64,000 nucleotides of DNA from Syntrophobacterales bacterium (GCA_023512475.1 JAILZL010000013.1:1-64000), one strand, 5' to 3'; shown: positions 24,578-37,188, numbered from the stretch's first letter. Numbers and translations are program-made. Notes: generated by a model from the letters alone, not told the origin.

Positions 24578-27249
24578 CCGAGACCAAGCCCGCCCCGCCC
24601 CGGACCCTGGAGGTCATCACCACTCACCTAAACGCCGACTTTGACGCCCTGGCGGCCATGGTGGCGGCCAAGAAGCTCTACCCTCAGGCCCTCCTGGTCT
24701 TTTCCGGCTCCCAGGAGGCCAGCCTCCGGGACTTCTTCATCCGCTCCAGCTTCTATTTCCTGGACTTCACCCGGGCCAAGCAGGTGGATCCCCGGGAGAT
24801 CCGGCGCCTCATCCTGGTGGACACCCGCCAGGCCTCCCGGCTGGGCAAATTCGCCGAGGCCGCCCGTTCCCCCGAGGTGGAGGTGCACATCTACGACCAT
24901 CACCCCGACTCCGAGGACGACGTGTACGGGGTGGTGGAGGTGGTCAAGCCCTATGGGGCCACCACCACCGTGCTCACGGAAATCCTCCGGGAGCGGGGTC
25001 TGGAGCCCACCCCCCAGGAAGCCACCCTCATGGCCCTGGGGCTGCATGAAGACACCGGCTCCTTCACCTTCACCTCCACCACCCCGGAGGACCTGGAGGC
25101 TATGGCCTATCTTCTGCGGCGGGGAGCGGACCTCAACGTGGTGGCCCAGATGGTCACCCGGGAGCTCACCGTGGAGCAGGTGGCCCTGCTCAACGAACTC
25201 ATCGAGCATCTCACCACCTTCACCGCCGACGGGGTGGAGGTGACCCTGGCCAGCGCGGTGTCTTCCCAGTATGTGGCCGATTTCGCGGTCCTGGCCCACA
25301 AGCTCATGGACATGGAGAACCTCCAGGTCCTCTTCGCCCTGGCCCAGATGGAGGACCGGGTCTTCATCGTCGGCCGCAGCCGCATCCCGGAGGTGAACGT
25401 GGCGGAGATCCTGGGGGAGCTGGGGGGCGGCGGCCACGAATACGCCGCCAGCGCCGCGGTGAAGGGCATGCCCCTGGCCCAGGTGGAGGAAAAGCTCAAG
25501 AATTCCATCCAACGCCACATCCATCCCCAGCGCCGGGCCCGGGAGATCATGAGCTTTCCGGTGAAGTCCATCCTGCCGGAGGCCACCCTGAAGGAGGCGG
25601 AGCTCCTCCTCAACCGCTACAGCGTCAACGCCCTGCCGGTGATGGCCGAGGGCCAGCTTCTGGGCCTCATCAACCGCCAGACGGTGGAAAAGGGCATCTA
25701 CCACGGCTTGGGGGACCACCCGGTCAAGGATTACATGAGCCACCCCATCGCCACCGTGGGTCCCGACGCCACCCTGGCGGAGATCCGGGAGACCCTGGTG
25801 ATCAACAAGCAGCGCCTCCTGCCGGTGGTGCAGGACGGCCAGGTCATCGGGGTCATCAGCCGCACCGACCTTTTGCATCTCCTCATTGATCAGGAGGAGG
25901 AGTCCCAGTGGGCCCAGCCGCTGCGCACCAAAAACATCGTGGGGCTGATGCGGGAGCGCCTGCCCGCCCGGGTGCTGCGGCTGTTGGAGGAGGCCGGCCG
26001 GGTCGCCCAGGAGCTGGGCTTCCACGCCTATGCGGTGGGCGGCTTCGTCAGGGACCTCTTCCTCCGGCAGGAGAACCTGGACATCGACCTGGTCATTGAG
26101 GGGGACGCCATCGTCTTTGCCCGGCACTTCGCCGCCCGGCAGAAGGCCCGGGCCCGGGTCTTTCAGAAATTCAAGACCGCCGTGGTCATCTACCCGGACG
26201 GCTTCAAGATCGATGTGGCCACCGCCCGCACCGAATACTACGAAGCCCCCGGCGCCCTGCCGGTGGTGGAGTACAGCTCCATCAAGATGGACCTCTACCG
26301 CCGGGATTTCTCCATCAACACCCTGGCCATCAAGCTCAATCCCGGAGAGTTCGGGACGCTTCTGGACTTCTTCGGCGCCACCCGAGACCTCAAGGAGCGC
26401 CGCCTGACGGTGCTCCACAACCTGAGCTTCGTGGAGGACCCCACCCGGGTCTTCCGGGCCATCCGCTTCGAGCAGCGCTTCCATTTCCGCATCAGCAAGC
26501 TGACCCTGAACCTCATCCACAACGCGGTGAAAAACAACTTCTTCGACCGCCTCTCCGGCCCCCGGCTCTTCCACGAACTGAAACTCATCCTGGAGGAGGA
26601 AAATCCGCTCCCGGCCATCGCCCGGCTGGCGGAGCTGGACCTCCTGAAACCCATCCACCCCCGGCTGATGTACAATGAGGCCACCAAGGCCATGCTGGAA
26701 CGCCTGCAGGCGGTGCTCTCCTGGTACAACCTGTCGTATCTGGAGGAGCCCTTCGAGAAATGGCTGGTGTATTTTCTGGGGCTGGTGGAGCCTCTCCACC
26801 GGGAGGAACTGGAGGAGATGATGGCGCGTTTCCGGCCTTCCCCCAAGCTGGCCCGGCGCATCGTGGACCACAAGGTGGCGGCGGATGAGGCCCTGGTGAA
26901 GCTCTTCCGGCTGGGGGAGGAACCCGGCCGCAGCGCCGTCTATCACCTGCTGTCGCCGCTGCCCACAGAGTTTCTCCTCTACATGATGGCCAAAACCCGC
27001 CACGAAGCCTGCCGCCGGGCCATTTCCCTGTACTTCACCCACCTGAAGCACCTGAAGCCGGAGCTCAAGGGCCGGGACCTGGTGGCCCTGGGCTTTCCCC
27101 CCGGCCCCCGCATCAAGGAGATGCTCACCACCCTGCACGAGGCCCGGCTCAACGAAGTGGTGCAGAACAAAAGGGAAGAGCTGGAGCTGATCCGCAAAAT
27201 TTACGGGCCCCCACCCCAAAGCGCGGAGCCGGCCCGCAGCTCGGGGTAA
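24574..27249 (+). CDS. DHH phosphoesterase-CBS-CBS-tRNA nucleotidyltransferase fusion (A-adding type)
   Basis: 891 residues. Domain order: DHH/DHHA1 phosphoesterase (THLNADFDALAAMVAA, DTRQASRLG, YDHHPDSEDDVYG, GGGGHEYAASAAVKG; residues 1-320), two CBS domains (about 325-450), then class II poly(A) polymerase/tRNA nucleotidyltransferase (AVGGFVRDLFL, DIDLVIEGDA, RDFSINTLAI; 470-870). In bacteria with split CCA addition (shown for Aquifex and some others) such long proteins add the terminal A; whether this one adds A or whole CCA cannot be told. The tRNA-Val in this window already encodes CCA, so the role would be repair. Translationally coupled to the Xer gene. Confidence 0.9.
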   Translation: MTETKPAPPRTLEVITTHLNADFDALAAMVAAKKLYPQALLVFSGSQEASLRDFFIRSSFYFLDFTRAKQVDPREIRRLILVDTRQASRLGKFAEAARSPEVEVHIYDHHPDSEDDVYGVVEVVKPYGATTTVLTEILRERGLEPTPQEATLMALGLHEDTGSFTFTSTTPEDLEAMAYLLRRGADLNVVAQMVTRELTVEQVALLNELIEHLTTFTADGVEVTLASAVSSQYVADFAVLAHKLMDMENLQVLFALAQMEDRVFIVGRSRIPEVNVAEILGELGGGGHEYAASAAVKGMPLAQVEEKLKNSIQRHIHPQRRAREIMSFPVKSILPEATLKEAELLLNRYSVNALPVMAEGQLLGLINRQTVEKGIYHGLGDHPVKDYMSHPIATVGPDATLAEIRETLVINKQRLLPVVQDGQVIGVISRTDLLHLLIDQEEESQWAQPLRTKNIVGLMRERLPARVLRLLEEAGRVAQELGFHAYAVGGFVRDLFLRQENLDIDLVIEGDAIVFARHFAARQKARARVFQKFKTAVVIYPDGFKIDVATARTEYYEAPGALPVVEYSSIKMDLYRRDFSINTLAIKLNPGEFGTLLDFFGATRDLKERRLTVLHNLSFVEDPTRVFRAIRFEQRFHFRISKLTLNLIHNAVKNNFFDRLSGPRLFHELKLILEEENPLPAIARLAELDLLKPIHPRLMYNEATKAMLERLQAVLSWYNLSYLEEPFEKWLVYFLGLVEPLHREELEEMMARFRPSPKLARRIVDHKVAADEALVKLFRLGEEPGRSAVYHLLSPLPTEFLLYMMAKTRHEACRRAISLYFTHLKHLKPELKGRDLVALGFPPGPRIKEMLTTLHEARLNEVVQNKREELELIRKIYGPPPQSAEPARSSG

Positions 27250-27334
27250 CGCCGGCGTCGGGCCCAACAAAAAAGGGAGAGCCGGGCTGACGCCCCCCCT
27301 CCCGTCGCAAACCCGGATCGCCTGCCGAGGCGGT

Positions 27335-27739
27335 TTAATGGCGTTTGACGTGCTCCCGGATGTAGTTCACGATGTCATTGGTGTCGGTGCCGGGCCGGAA
27401 GATCTCGGCGATGCCCGCCGCCTTGAGACCCGGAATGTCCTCATCCGGGATGATGCCGCCCCCCAGGACCAGGATGTCCTCCACCCCCTTCTCCTTGAGG
27501 ATCTCCATCACCCGGGGGAAGAGATAATTGTGGGCCCCGGAAAGACAGCTCATGGCGATGACGTCGGCGTCCTCCTGCAGGGCTGCGGCCACAATCTGCT
27601 CCGGAGTCTGCCGGAGCCCGGTATAAATCACCTCCATGCCCGCGTCCCGCAGGGCCGCACAGATGACCTTGATGCCCCGGTCATGGCCGTCCAGCCCCGG
27701 CTTGGCCGCCAACACGCGGATCTTTCTCCCTTCCTGCAT
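27335..27739 (-). CDS. methylmalonyl-CoA mutase, cobalamin-binding subunit/domain
   Basis: 134 residues forming only the B12-binding domain: [17 protein letters not shown] contains the DxHxxG motif (Asp17, His19, Gly22) whose histidine ligates cobalt, followed by MSCLSGAH (SxL) and [11 protein letters not shown] (GG). ATG 27739 begins the family-typical start. It pairs with the large subunit encoded 157 bp upstream. Together they interconvert R-methylmalonyl-CoA and succinyl-CoA. Confidence 0.93.
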   Translation of the reverse strand: MQEGRKIRVLAAKPGLDGHDRGIKVICAALRDAGMEVIYTGLRQTPEQIVAAALQEDADVIAMSCLSGAHNYLFPRVMEILKEKGVEDILVLGGGIIPDEDIPGLKAAGIAEIFRPGTDTNDIVNYIREHVKRH

Positions 27740-27896
27740 GATCCTTCTCCTTCGGATAGGCGTTGAGGTCGGGGGCGGAGGCCATGGGCCGCGGGCCCCT
27801 TCCCCCTCCCCCTGTCCCCTCCTCAATCCCTGAGATGCGGGTTGAGAGGGGGCCCGGGAGAGGGGAGGGACTTCCCTGGCCTCGCCCCGATTCCCG

Positions 27897-29561
<1,665 letters not shown>

Positions 29562-29711
29562 GGGTTTCCCTCGTGTGTGCGGCATGGAGTTTTCAGGAGG
29601 ATCGTCGGGGAGGGCAGCCCCTGCCCTCCACCGCCTTCCCCCATGGGGCGGGGGAAGCCGGGAGAAGGAGGCAGGGCCTGCTGGACCCTGCCCCCCTCCC
29701 GTGAGACCGGC

Positions 29712-30809
29712 CTAGCCACCGCCCACAATACCCCAGAGCAGGCCGGCGGTCAAGGTGGCGGTGAGGAAGGCGGCCTGGTTGAGGGCCAGGGCGGGCTGCA
29801 GGATATTGCCCTGGGGGTCCTCCTGGCGGCTGGCCACCTGGGCCAGATGCGCCGCATCGGGCGTGAGCCCCAGCGCCGCCGCGGCCAGCAAGGGGTTGAG
29901 CTTATGCCCGATCAGGGGGTTGATGGCCTTGATGAGGACGACCACGGCCAGGGGCGCCAGGGTCAGGGCCAGAAAGGCCAGTCCCAGCACCGTGATGACG
30001 CTCAGGGTCAGAACCTGGTCCAGAGGGCAGAGGCTGCCCACCGTCAGGCCCAAAAGGGCGGTCATGATCTCCGCCAGGCGGTTGGCCAGGGTGCGGGCCA
30101 GGCGGTCGGCCACCCCCGATTCCTTGAGGAGAACCCCCACAAAGAACATGCCGGTGAGGAGAAAGGCCCGGGGGGCCAGGACCAGGGTGAGGATGAGGCC
30201 GGCTGCAGCGAAAAGCAGGGTCTCCCGGCGGCTCACCGGGCGGGTGGGGGCGGCCCGGCGCAGGCGCTCGGCCCGGCTGGTGAGGAGTCGGAGCAGATGC
30301 GGCTGCACCAGGAGCTGGGCGCCCACCAGGGGAAAGACCGCCACCCCCAGGGGACCGGTGAGCTCCGGGGCCAGACGGGTGATGAGGAAGAGGGCGGCCA
30401 GCCCCTCCCCGCCGCCCACCAGGGCTGCCCCGGCGGCCTGCCCCGGCAGGAGCCCGGCCCAGATTCCCAGCCAGAGCACCGGCAGAAAACCCACCGGGGT
30501 GAAGAGACCTAAAAGGAGTTTGCGGGGATGCGCCAGCAGGGGCGCCAGATGGGCGCCCGCGCCCCAGCCCAGGAAGATGAGGGCGAAATACAGGCCGCTG
30601 TCCAGACCCTGACGCAGCAGGGCCAGCAACGGGGCCCAGGCCGCCGCCAGTTCCCGGCCGGGGAAGTTGGCCACCAGCACCCCGGCGGCCACGGGCAGGA
30701 GAAAGACCGGCTGCAGGCGGAAATGCAGGGCGATGGCCGTCAGCCCCGCCGCCAGCACCAGGGCCAGGAGGAAATAGACCAGGGAGGCTATCCCGAAGTC
30801 CAGCGTCAT
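29712..30809 (-). CDS. Na+-translocating acyl-CoA/oxaloacetate decarboxylase beta subunit-like membrane protein
   Basis: 365 residues with about ten transmembrane segments. It resembles OadB/MmdB/GcdB in length and in motifs: QGLDSGLYFALIFLGWGAGAH near the first third and KLNPLLAAAALGLTPDAAHLAQ plus QEDPQGNILQPALA near the C-terminus; the latter corresponds to the family's substrate/Na+ region. The N-terminal part is more divergent than typical. In the family, this subunit couples decarboxylation of carboxybiotin to export of two Na+. The neighbouring biotin carrier and gamma-like genes support the assignment; the preferred acyl substrate is inferred as methylmalonyl-CoA from the adjoining mutase. 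Confidence 0.85.
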   Translation of the reverse strand: MTLDFGIASLVYFLLALVLAAGLTAIALHFRLQPVFLLPVAAGVLVANFPGRELAAAWAPLLALLRQGLDSGLYFALIFLGWGAGAHLAPLLAHPRKLLLGLFTPVGFLPVLWLGIWAGLLPGQAAGAALVGGGEGLAALFLITRLAPELTGPLGVAVFPLVGAQLLVQPHLLRLLTSRAERLRRAAPTRPVSRRETLLFAAAGLILTLVLAPRAFLLTGMFFVGVLLKESGVADRLARTLANRLAEIMTALLGLTVGSLCPLDQVLTLSVITVLGLAFLALTLAPLAVVVLIKAINPLIGHKLNPLLAAAALGLTPDAAHLAQVASRQEDPQGNILQPALALNQAAFLTATLTAGLLWGIVGGG

Positions 30810-30818
30810 GGGCCGACC

Positions 30819-31295
30819 TCACTCCGGAGCAATGACCATGAGGACTTCCCCCACCGTCACGTTGGCCCCTTTCCCCACCCGGACCTCCTGTACCACCCCG
30901 GCCACGGGGGATTTGACGTCGTTTTCCATCTTCATGGCCTCGAGTTTGGCCACCGTCTGCCCCACCTTGACTGCGGCCCCCTCCGTTACCAGCACCTCCA
31001 GGATGACGCCGGGCATGGGCGCGGTGATGGCGCCGCTGCCGGCCGGTAAAGGGGCGGGTTCCGGCCGGGGGGCCGCCTCCCGGCGGGGGGCCGGTTCCGG
31101 GCGAGGCGGGGTGGGGGCCGGGGCCGGCCCCGGGGCAGCCACCGGCCGCGCCGGGGCGGGCCCCCCGAGGCCCAGGGCTTGGTAGCGCACCTCCAGGGGC
31201 CGGCCGTTGACCAATACCCGGGCCACGCCCCGGCTGGCGGTAATGATCTCGATCTCGTAGCTCTTGTCGCCAATGGCCAGGTGGAAGCGTCGCAT
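30819..31295 (-). CDS. biotin carboxyl carrier subunit of decarboxylase
   Basis: 158 residues. Residues 1-40 form a small N-terminal module (RRFHLAIGDKSYEIEI), then a Pro/Ala linker (45-85), then a biotinyl domain with the acceptor lysine in LEAMKMENDVKSP (Lys122) and GVVQEVRVGKGANVTVGEVL. Biotin shuttles CO2 from the carboxyltransferase to the membrane beta subunit. It begins at ATG 31295, overlapping the upstream stop by one base (TGATG), and is 9 bp from the beta gene. Confidence 0.93.
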   Translation of the reverse strand: MRRFHLAIGDKSYEIEIITASRGVARVLVNGRPLEVRYQALGLGGPAPARPVAAPGPAPAPTPPRPEPAPRREAAPRPEPAPLPAGSGAITAPMPGVILEVLVTEGAAVKVGQTVAKLEAMKMENDVKSPVAGVVQEVRVGKGANVTVGEVLMVIAPE

Positions 31296-31717
31296 CACGT
31301 CCTCTTGCGCAGATCCCGGCGCTGTTGCATGGTCTGCCAGCGCCCGGAGAGGCCCCAGAGGTTGACGGGGCCGCCCGGGGCGGGAGCCGGGGGCGCGAAA
31401 GCTCCCGGAGTGGTCTCCTCCAGATACAGGGTCAGGGCCACAGCCACCGCGGCCGCCAGGGCCGGGTCCTCGGTCGGGACCGTCACCTTCGGCCGGGCGG
31501 GTTCCGCCGCCGGGGCCCGGGGAGGTCCGGTTACCGGCGGGGGCTCCGGCGGCGCCGGGGCGGGGCGCTCCCCGGGCCTGACACCCAGGGGCGCGCTCAA
31601 GGGCGCCGGCTCCAGATAGTCCAGGAGGCGGGGGACCAGCACCGTGACCGCGGCCAGCAGGCCGCCCCACGCCAGGAGCATCCCGAAACCCAGGAGCGTG
31701 TGCCACAGAAGCTCCAC
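31295..31717 (-). CDS. OadG-like gamma subunit of Na+-pump decarboxylase
   Basis: 140 residues from a GTG start (31717) set by an AAGGAGG RBS. One N-terminal transmembrane helix (LLGFGMLLAWGGLLAAVTVLV) is followed by a Pro-rich linker and a C-terminal segment with EDPALAAAVAVALTLYLEE, which matches the OadG pattern. Gamma subunits anchor and assemble the complex. The larger open frame to 31903 is unsupported. Confidence 0.85.
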   Translation of the reverse strand: MELLWHTLLGFGMLLAWGGLLAAVTVLVPRLLDYLEPAPLSAPLGVRPGERPAPAPPEPPPVTGPPRAPAAEPARPKVTVPTEDPALAAAVAVALTLYLEETTPGAFAPPAPAPGGPVNLWGLSGRWQTMQQRRDLRKRT

Positions 31718-31817
31718 GGCGATCTTGCCTCCTTCCGCCGCCCGCGAGGCGGCAGGTGGTCCCTCGCGGACCGCCGGGCCGGGTCCGGCGGCGGTCCGGG
31801 GACGACTTGCCCCCGCC

Positions 31818-33647
31818 TCAGATCTCCCCGTCCTGCTCCATCTTGGCCAGCTCTTCGAAGCGGATATCCAGCCCCAGCACGCCGATGATCTCGTCGTTGT
31901 CATCCCGGATGGGGACGCTCACCGTGATGCACAGGGCCCCGGTGAACCGGGAGGTGTAGAAATCGGACACATACACCTTGCCCCGTTTGATGGGCTCGAT
32001 GAACCACGGCCGGTTGGAGAGGTCCTCGTCCAGGGCCATGGTCTCGTATTTGGCCCGGTCCACGATGTGGGTGATGTTGCGGGTGATCTTGCGCCCCTCC
32101 AGGTTGGTGACGTACATGAACTGGATGAAGGGGTTGTTGTCCAGCACCCGCTGCATCACCGGCTCCTGCTGGGCGGGATCCATGGTGCGGATCTCCTCCC
32201 GCTGGGCCAGATCCTCCGCCAGGTGGGCCGCCAGGGTGCGGGCCTTGTCCTTGAGACGGTCGAATTCGCTGACGAAATATTCCGGCAGGTAGCGGCGGGC
32301 CAGATTCTCCATCTCCTCGTTGCTGATGGAGGTGCAGCGCCCGGCCTCGTACCATTCCATGATGCGTTTGTAGATCTTGCCCACCCCGGGATGGGCCTTG
32401 TCCACCTTCTGGTCGCCGGTGAGGCCCAGCCGGGCGTTGATCCAGTGGACGATGCCGGCCTTGCCGCTCTTGTCGGTGATGGTGATGGTGAACGGCCGCT
32501 TCAGGATGCGGGCGGTGTCGAAGGGGTTGTAGATCTCTTCGTTCTTCAGGATGCCGTCCGCATGGATGCCGGCGCTGGTGGCGTTGAAGCTGGCCCCCAC
32601 AAAGGGATAATTGGGCGGGATGCGGTAATGCAGCTCCCGCTCAAAATACCGGGCGATGTCGGTGATCACCGTGGTGTCGATGCCGTCGGTGGTGCCCCTG
32701 AGCGAAATGTACTCGATGATCAGCGCCTCGATGGGGGTGTTGCCGGTGCGCTCCCCGAAGCCCAACAGGGTGCCGTTCACCGCGCCGCAGCCGTACAGCC
32801 AGGCGGTGACCCCGTTGATGAAGACTTTGTGGAAGTCATTGTGGCCGTGCCACTCCAGCAGGTGCCCCGGCACCCCGGCGTCCTCGATCATGGCCCGCAC
32901 CAGCCGGGGGACGCTCCGGGGCAGGGCCGCCCCGGGATAGGGCACCCCGTAGCCCATGGTGTCGCACAGGCGGATCTTGACGTCGATGCCGCTCTCCTCC
33001 CTCAGCTTCATAAGCTCGATGGCCAGGGGCACGCAGAAGCCGTAGATGTCGGCCCGGGTGATGTCCTCGAAGTGGCAGCGGGGGGTGATGCCCAGCTCCA
33101 GGGCCGCCTTGGCGATGGCCAGGTACTCCTCCAGGGCCCGGCGGCGGTTCCAGCCCAGCTTGAGGAAGATGTGGTAGTCGGAGACCGAGGTGAGGATGCC
33201 GGTCTCCTTCAGCCCCATGTCCCGCACCAGAGGCAGGTCGGCGGGATGGGCCCGGATCCAGCCGGTGATCTCCGGATAACGGTAGCCCCGCTCCAAGCAG
33301 CGGGCCACCGCCTCCTTGTCCTTCGCGCTGTAGAGGAAAAATTCACTCTGCCGGATGATGCCCTTGGGCCCCCCCAACCGGTGCAAAAAGTCGAAGATCT
33401 CCACGATCTGGCGCACCGTGTAGGGCGGCCGGGCCTGCTGCCCGTCCCGGAAGGTGGTGTCGGTGATGAGCATCTGCTCCGGGGGTTGGGGCATTACGAA
33501 TTTATAATCGAAATCGATGCGGGCGATCTCGGTGTAGGGAAAGATGTCCCGCATGAGGTTGGGCTCCTCTACATCCACGAGCCGATGCTTCCAGAAGGTG
33601 GTATGCTCGTGGTCCAACAGCCGGCGTTCCGGATTCCAGCGTGCCAT
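31818..33647 (-). CDS. Re-citrate-synthase-like HMGL-family enzyme fused to a C-terminal Cache/PDC-like sensor domain
   Basis: 609 residues. Residues 45-420 form the DRE-TIM metallolyase barrel: ITDTTFRDGQQARPPY, IRQSEFFLYSAKDKEAV, PRCHFEDITRADIYGF, KIRLCDTMGYGVPYPGA, LEWHGHNDFHKV, GERTGNTPIEAL and FNATSAGIHADG. This pattern matches, from memory, Re-citrate synthases of Clostridium kluyveri and sulfate reducers, relatives of homocitrate and isopropylmalate synthases. Residues ~430-605 are extra, with NRPWFIEPIKRGKVYVSDFY, ALCITVSVPIRDDND and IIGVLGLDIRFEELAK, a Cache/PDC-like ligand-sensor fold normally found outside the membrane in chemoreceptors; here no transmembrane helix exists. ATG 33647 has a GAGGAG RBS. 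Lies upstream of the decarboxylase genes. Confidence 0.8.
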   Translation of the reverse strand: MARWNPERRLLDHEHTTFWKHRLVDVEEPNLMRDIFPYTEIARIDFDYKFVMPQPPEQMLITDTTFRDGQQARPPYTVRQIVEIFDFLHRLGGPKGIIRQSEFFLYSAKDKEAVARCLERGYRYPEITGWIRAHPADLPLVRDMGLKETGILTSVSDYHIFLKLGWNRRRALEEYLAIAKAALELGITPRCHFEDITRADIYGFCVPLAIELMKLREESGIDVKIRLCDTMGYGVPYPGAALPRSVPRLVRAMIEDAGVPGHLLEWHGHNDFHKVFINGVTAWLYGCGAVNGTLLGFGERTGNTPIEALIIEYISLRGTTDGIDTTVITDIARYFERELHYRIPPNYPFVGASFNATSAGIHADGILKNEEIYNPFDTARILKRPFTITITDKSGKAGIVHWINARLGLTGDQKVDKAHPGVGKIYKRIMEWYEAGRCTSISNEEMENLARRYLPEYFVSEFDRLKDKARTLAAHLAEDLAQREEIRTMDPAQQEPVMQRVLDNNPFIQFMYVTNLEGRKITRNITHIVDRAKYETMALDEDLSNRPWFIEPIKRGKVYVSDFYTSRFTGALCITVSVPIRDDNDEIIGVLGLDIRFEELAKMEQDGEI

Positions 33648-33779
33648 AGGGCTCCTCGTATATAGGTGCGGTGGGGATTCGGGGTGCCGGTGGCTGCCCC
33701 TGCGGCCGGTGGCGCCCACGCCGTGGGCGGCCGGCCGCCTCTTAGGCAGGACCGGGTCTGCCCCTTTTCCCTTGCGGGT

Positions 33780-35561
<1,782 letters not shown>

Positions 35562-35574
35562 CGTGTCCCCTCTC

Positions 35575-36831
35575 TCAGGCCGGGGCCCGCAGCCGTGCCG
35601 CCAGGCTCCCGGCCAGCTCCGCCAGGGGGAGGCGCTCCTGGCGGCTGTCCGCCAGCCACTTCACCTGGGCCACCCCCTCTTCTAGTTCGCTCTCCCCTAA
35701 AATGACCGCCGCCGCCGCCTGCAGCCGGTCCGCCAGGGACATCTGGCTTTTGAGGGAGCGATGGTCAAAATCCATGAGCGCCGCCAGGCCCTGCTGCCTA
35801 AGTTCGTAAAGCAGCGCCAGGGCCCGGTCCCGGGCCGCCTCCCCCACGTAGGCGAGGAAGAGCAGCTCCCGCCGTGCGCCCGCGGCCGTGGGGGGCAGGA
35901 CCTCCATGAGCCGCTCCTGGCCGATGGCAAAGCCGATGCCGGGCAGGTCCGGGCCGCCCAGCTCCCGGATGAGGCCGTTGTAGCGGCCGCCCCCGGCCAC
36001 CGCGTCCTGGGCCCCCAGCCCGGCGGCGGTCACCTCAAAGGTGGTGCGGGTGTAGTAATCCAGGCCCCGCACCAGCCGGGGCTGCTCCTCAAAGTCCACC
36101 TGGAAGCGGCCCAAAAGCTCCTTGATTCGGGCATAGTGGCGGGCGCAGTCCGGGCAGAGGAAATCCACCAGGGCCGGCGCGCCCTGAAGCAGCCCCTGGC
36201 AGTGGGCGGACTTGCAGTCGAAGACCCTCAGGGCGTTCACCGCCCGGCGCCGTTCACAGTCCGGACACCAGCCCTCCCGGTCGAAGAGGAAGAGCTTGAG
36301 CTCCGCCTTGAAGTCCACCTGGCACCCGGGACAGCCCAGGGAATTGAGGAGCAGTTTCACCTGCCCCAGCCCCACTTCCCGCAGGATGTCCAGCAGCAGC
36401 AGAATGACCTCAGCGTCCAGCTCCGGGGCGTCGGAGCCCAGGGCCTCGCAGTTGATCTGGTGGAACTGGCGGTAGCGCCCCTTTTGGGGCCGCTCGTAGC
36501 GGAACATGGGGCCGATGAGGAAGTATTTCTTCACCCCCGGGGCCTTGGCCAGGCCGTGCTCCAGAAAGGCCCGCACCACCTGGGCGGTGGCCTCCGGGCG
36601 CAGGGTGACGGAATCACCGTGGCGGTCAGTGAAGGTGTACATCTCCTTGGCCACGATGTCGGTCTCCGCGCCGATGCTCCGGGCGAAGAGCTCGGTGCGC
36701 TCCAGAAGCGGCAGGCGCAGCTCCTGGTAGCCGTAGCGCCGGAAGAGCTCCCGGGCCGCCAGCTCCACCTGCTGCCAGCGCTCCGTCTCCGGCGGCAGAA
36801 GATCCCGCATGCCCCGAATGGCCCTGATCAT
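35575..36831 (-). CDS. hisS: histidine--tRNA ligase
   Basis: 418 residues with the class II motifs GMRDLLPPE, FRYERPQKGRYRQFHQI (motif 2) and LVRGLDYYTRTTFEV, plus GIGFAIGQERLM (motif 3) and a C-terminal anticodon-binding domain. ATG 36831 is chosen; a GTG at 36834 is directly in front. It is the first gene of a transcript that continues into aspS. Confidence 0.95.
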   Translation of the reverse strand: MIRAIRGMRDLLPPETERWQQVELAARELFRRYGYQELRLPLLERTELFARSIGAETDIVAKEMYTFTDRHGDSVTLRPEATAQVVRAFLEHGLAKAPGVKKYFLIGPMFRYERPQKGRYRQFHQINCEALGSDAPELDAEVILLLLDILREVGLGQVKLLLNSLGCPGCQVDFKAELKLFLFDREGWCPDCERRRAVNALRVFDCKSAHCQGLLQGAPALVDFLCPDCARHYARIKELLGRFQVDFEEQPRLVRGLDYYTRTTFEVTAAGLGAQDAVAGGGRYNGLIRELGGPDLPGIGFAIGQERLMEVLPPTAAGARRELLFLAYVGEAARDRALALLYELRQQGLAALMDFDHRSLKSQMSLADRLQAAAAVILGESELEEGVAQVKWLADSRQERLPLAELAGSLAARLRAPA

Positions 36832-36862
36832 CACTCCATCCCGACAGGTTTCAAAAAATTAA

Positions 36863-36891
36863 AATAAACCAGGAAAAGGCCCGGCTGTCAA
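36863..36891 (-). promoter_or_regulatory. hisS-aspS promoter
   Basis: Perfect TTGACA (36886-36891), 17-bp spacer, TTTATT -10 (36863-36868), about 30 bp upstream of the hisS start. Confidence 0.75.
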
Positions 36892-36955
36892 GATGAACCC
36901 GGGGAATTTCGCCCCCCGGCCCTGCCCCGGCCGGACTGCCGGGGAGAAACGGGAC

Positions 36956-36984
36956 TTGACAGGGGCGGCGGGCCGTGCTACCTA
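36956..36984 (+). promoter_or_regulatory. promoter of the riboswitch-controlled peptide operon
   Basis: TTGACA (36956-36961), 17-bp spacer, then TACCTA (36979-36984) with an extended TGC element in front (36976-36978). Transcription would begin about 20 bp before the riboswitch P1 stem. The -10 match itself is poor. Confidence 0.55.
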
Positions 36985-37009
36985 GCAGACGACAATTTAC
37001 GGTGGAACG

Positions 37010-37163
37010 CCGGACGGCATCCCGGAACCCGGTGCAAATCCGGGGCGGACCCGCCGCTGTGATCGGGGACGAGGGAGGCACCTCAGGGTCACTGCCGGGG
37101 CTCACCCCGGTGGGAAGGCCGCCTCCCGAGGAGGATCCGAGAGCCAGAAGACCTGCCGTCCGG
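37010..37163 (+). promoter_or_regulatory. cobalamin (B12) riboswitch aptamer
   Basis: P1 is a perfect 10-bp stem: CCGGACGGCA (37010-37019) with TGCCGTCCGG (37154-37163). Between the arms are the class hallmarks in order: GGTGCAAATCC, GCGGACCCGCCGCTGTGA, CACTG, GGGAAGGC, and the B12 box GAGCCAGAAGACCTGCC (37141-37157). The 440-bp gap between hisS and the peptide gene is thus filled by two promoters, this aptamer and a terminator. Confidence 0.96.
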
Positions 37164-37188
37164 GGTCCAGGTTCCCTTGAAGGCAAAG

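Noticed and set aside
24628-27270. 880-codon open frame antisense to the tRNA nucleotidyltransferase fusion
   Set aside because: Shadow of a strongly conserved gene; composition (Gly/His/Leu/Gln) is typical of antisense frames in GC-rich DNA.
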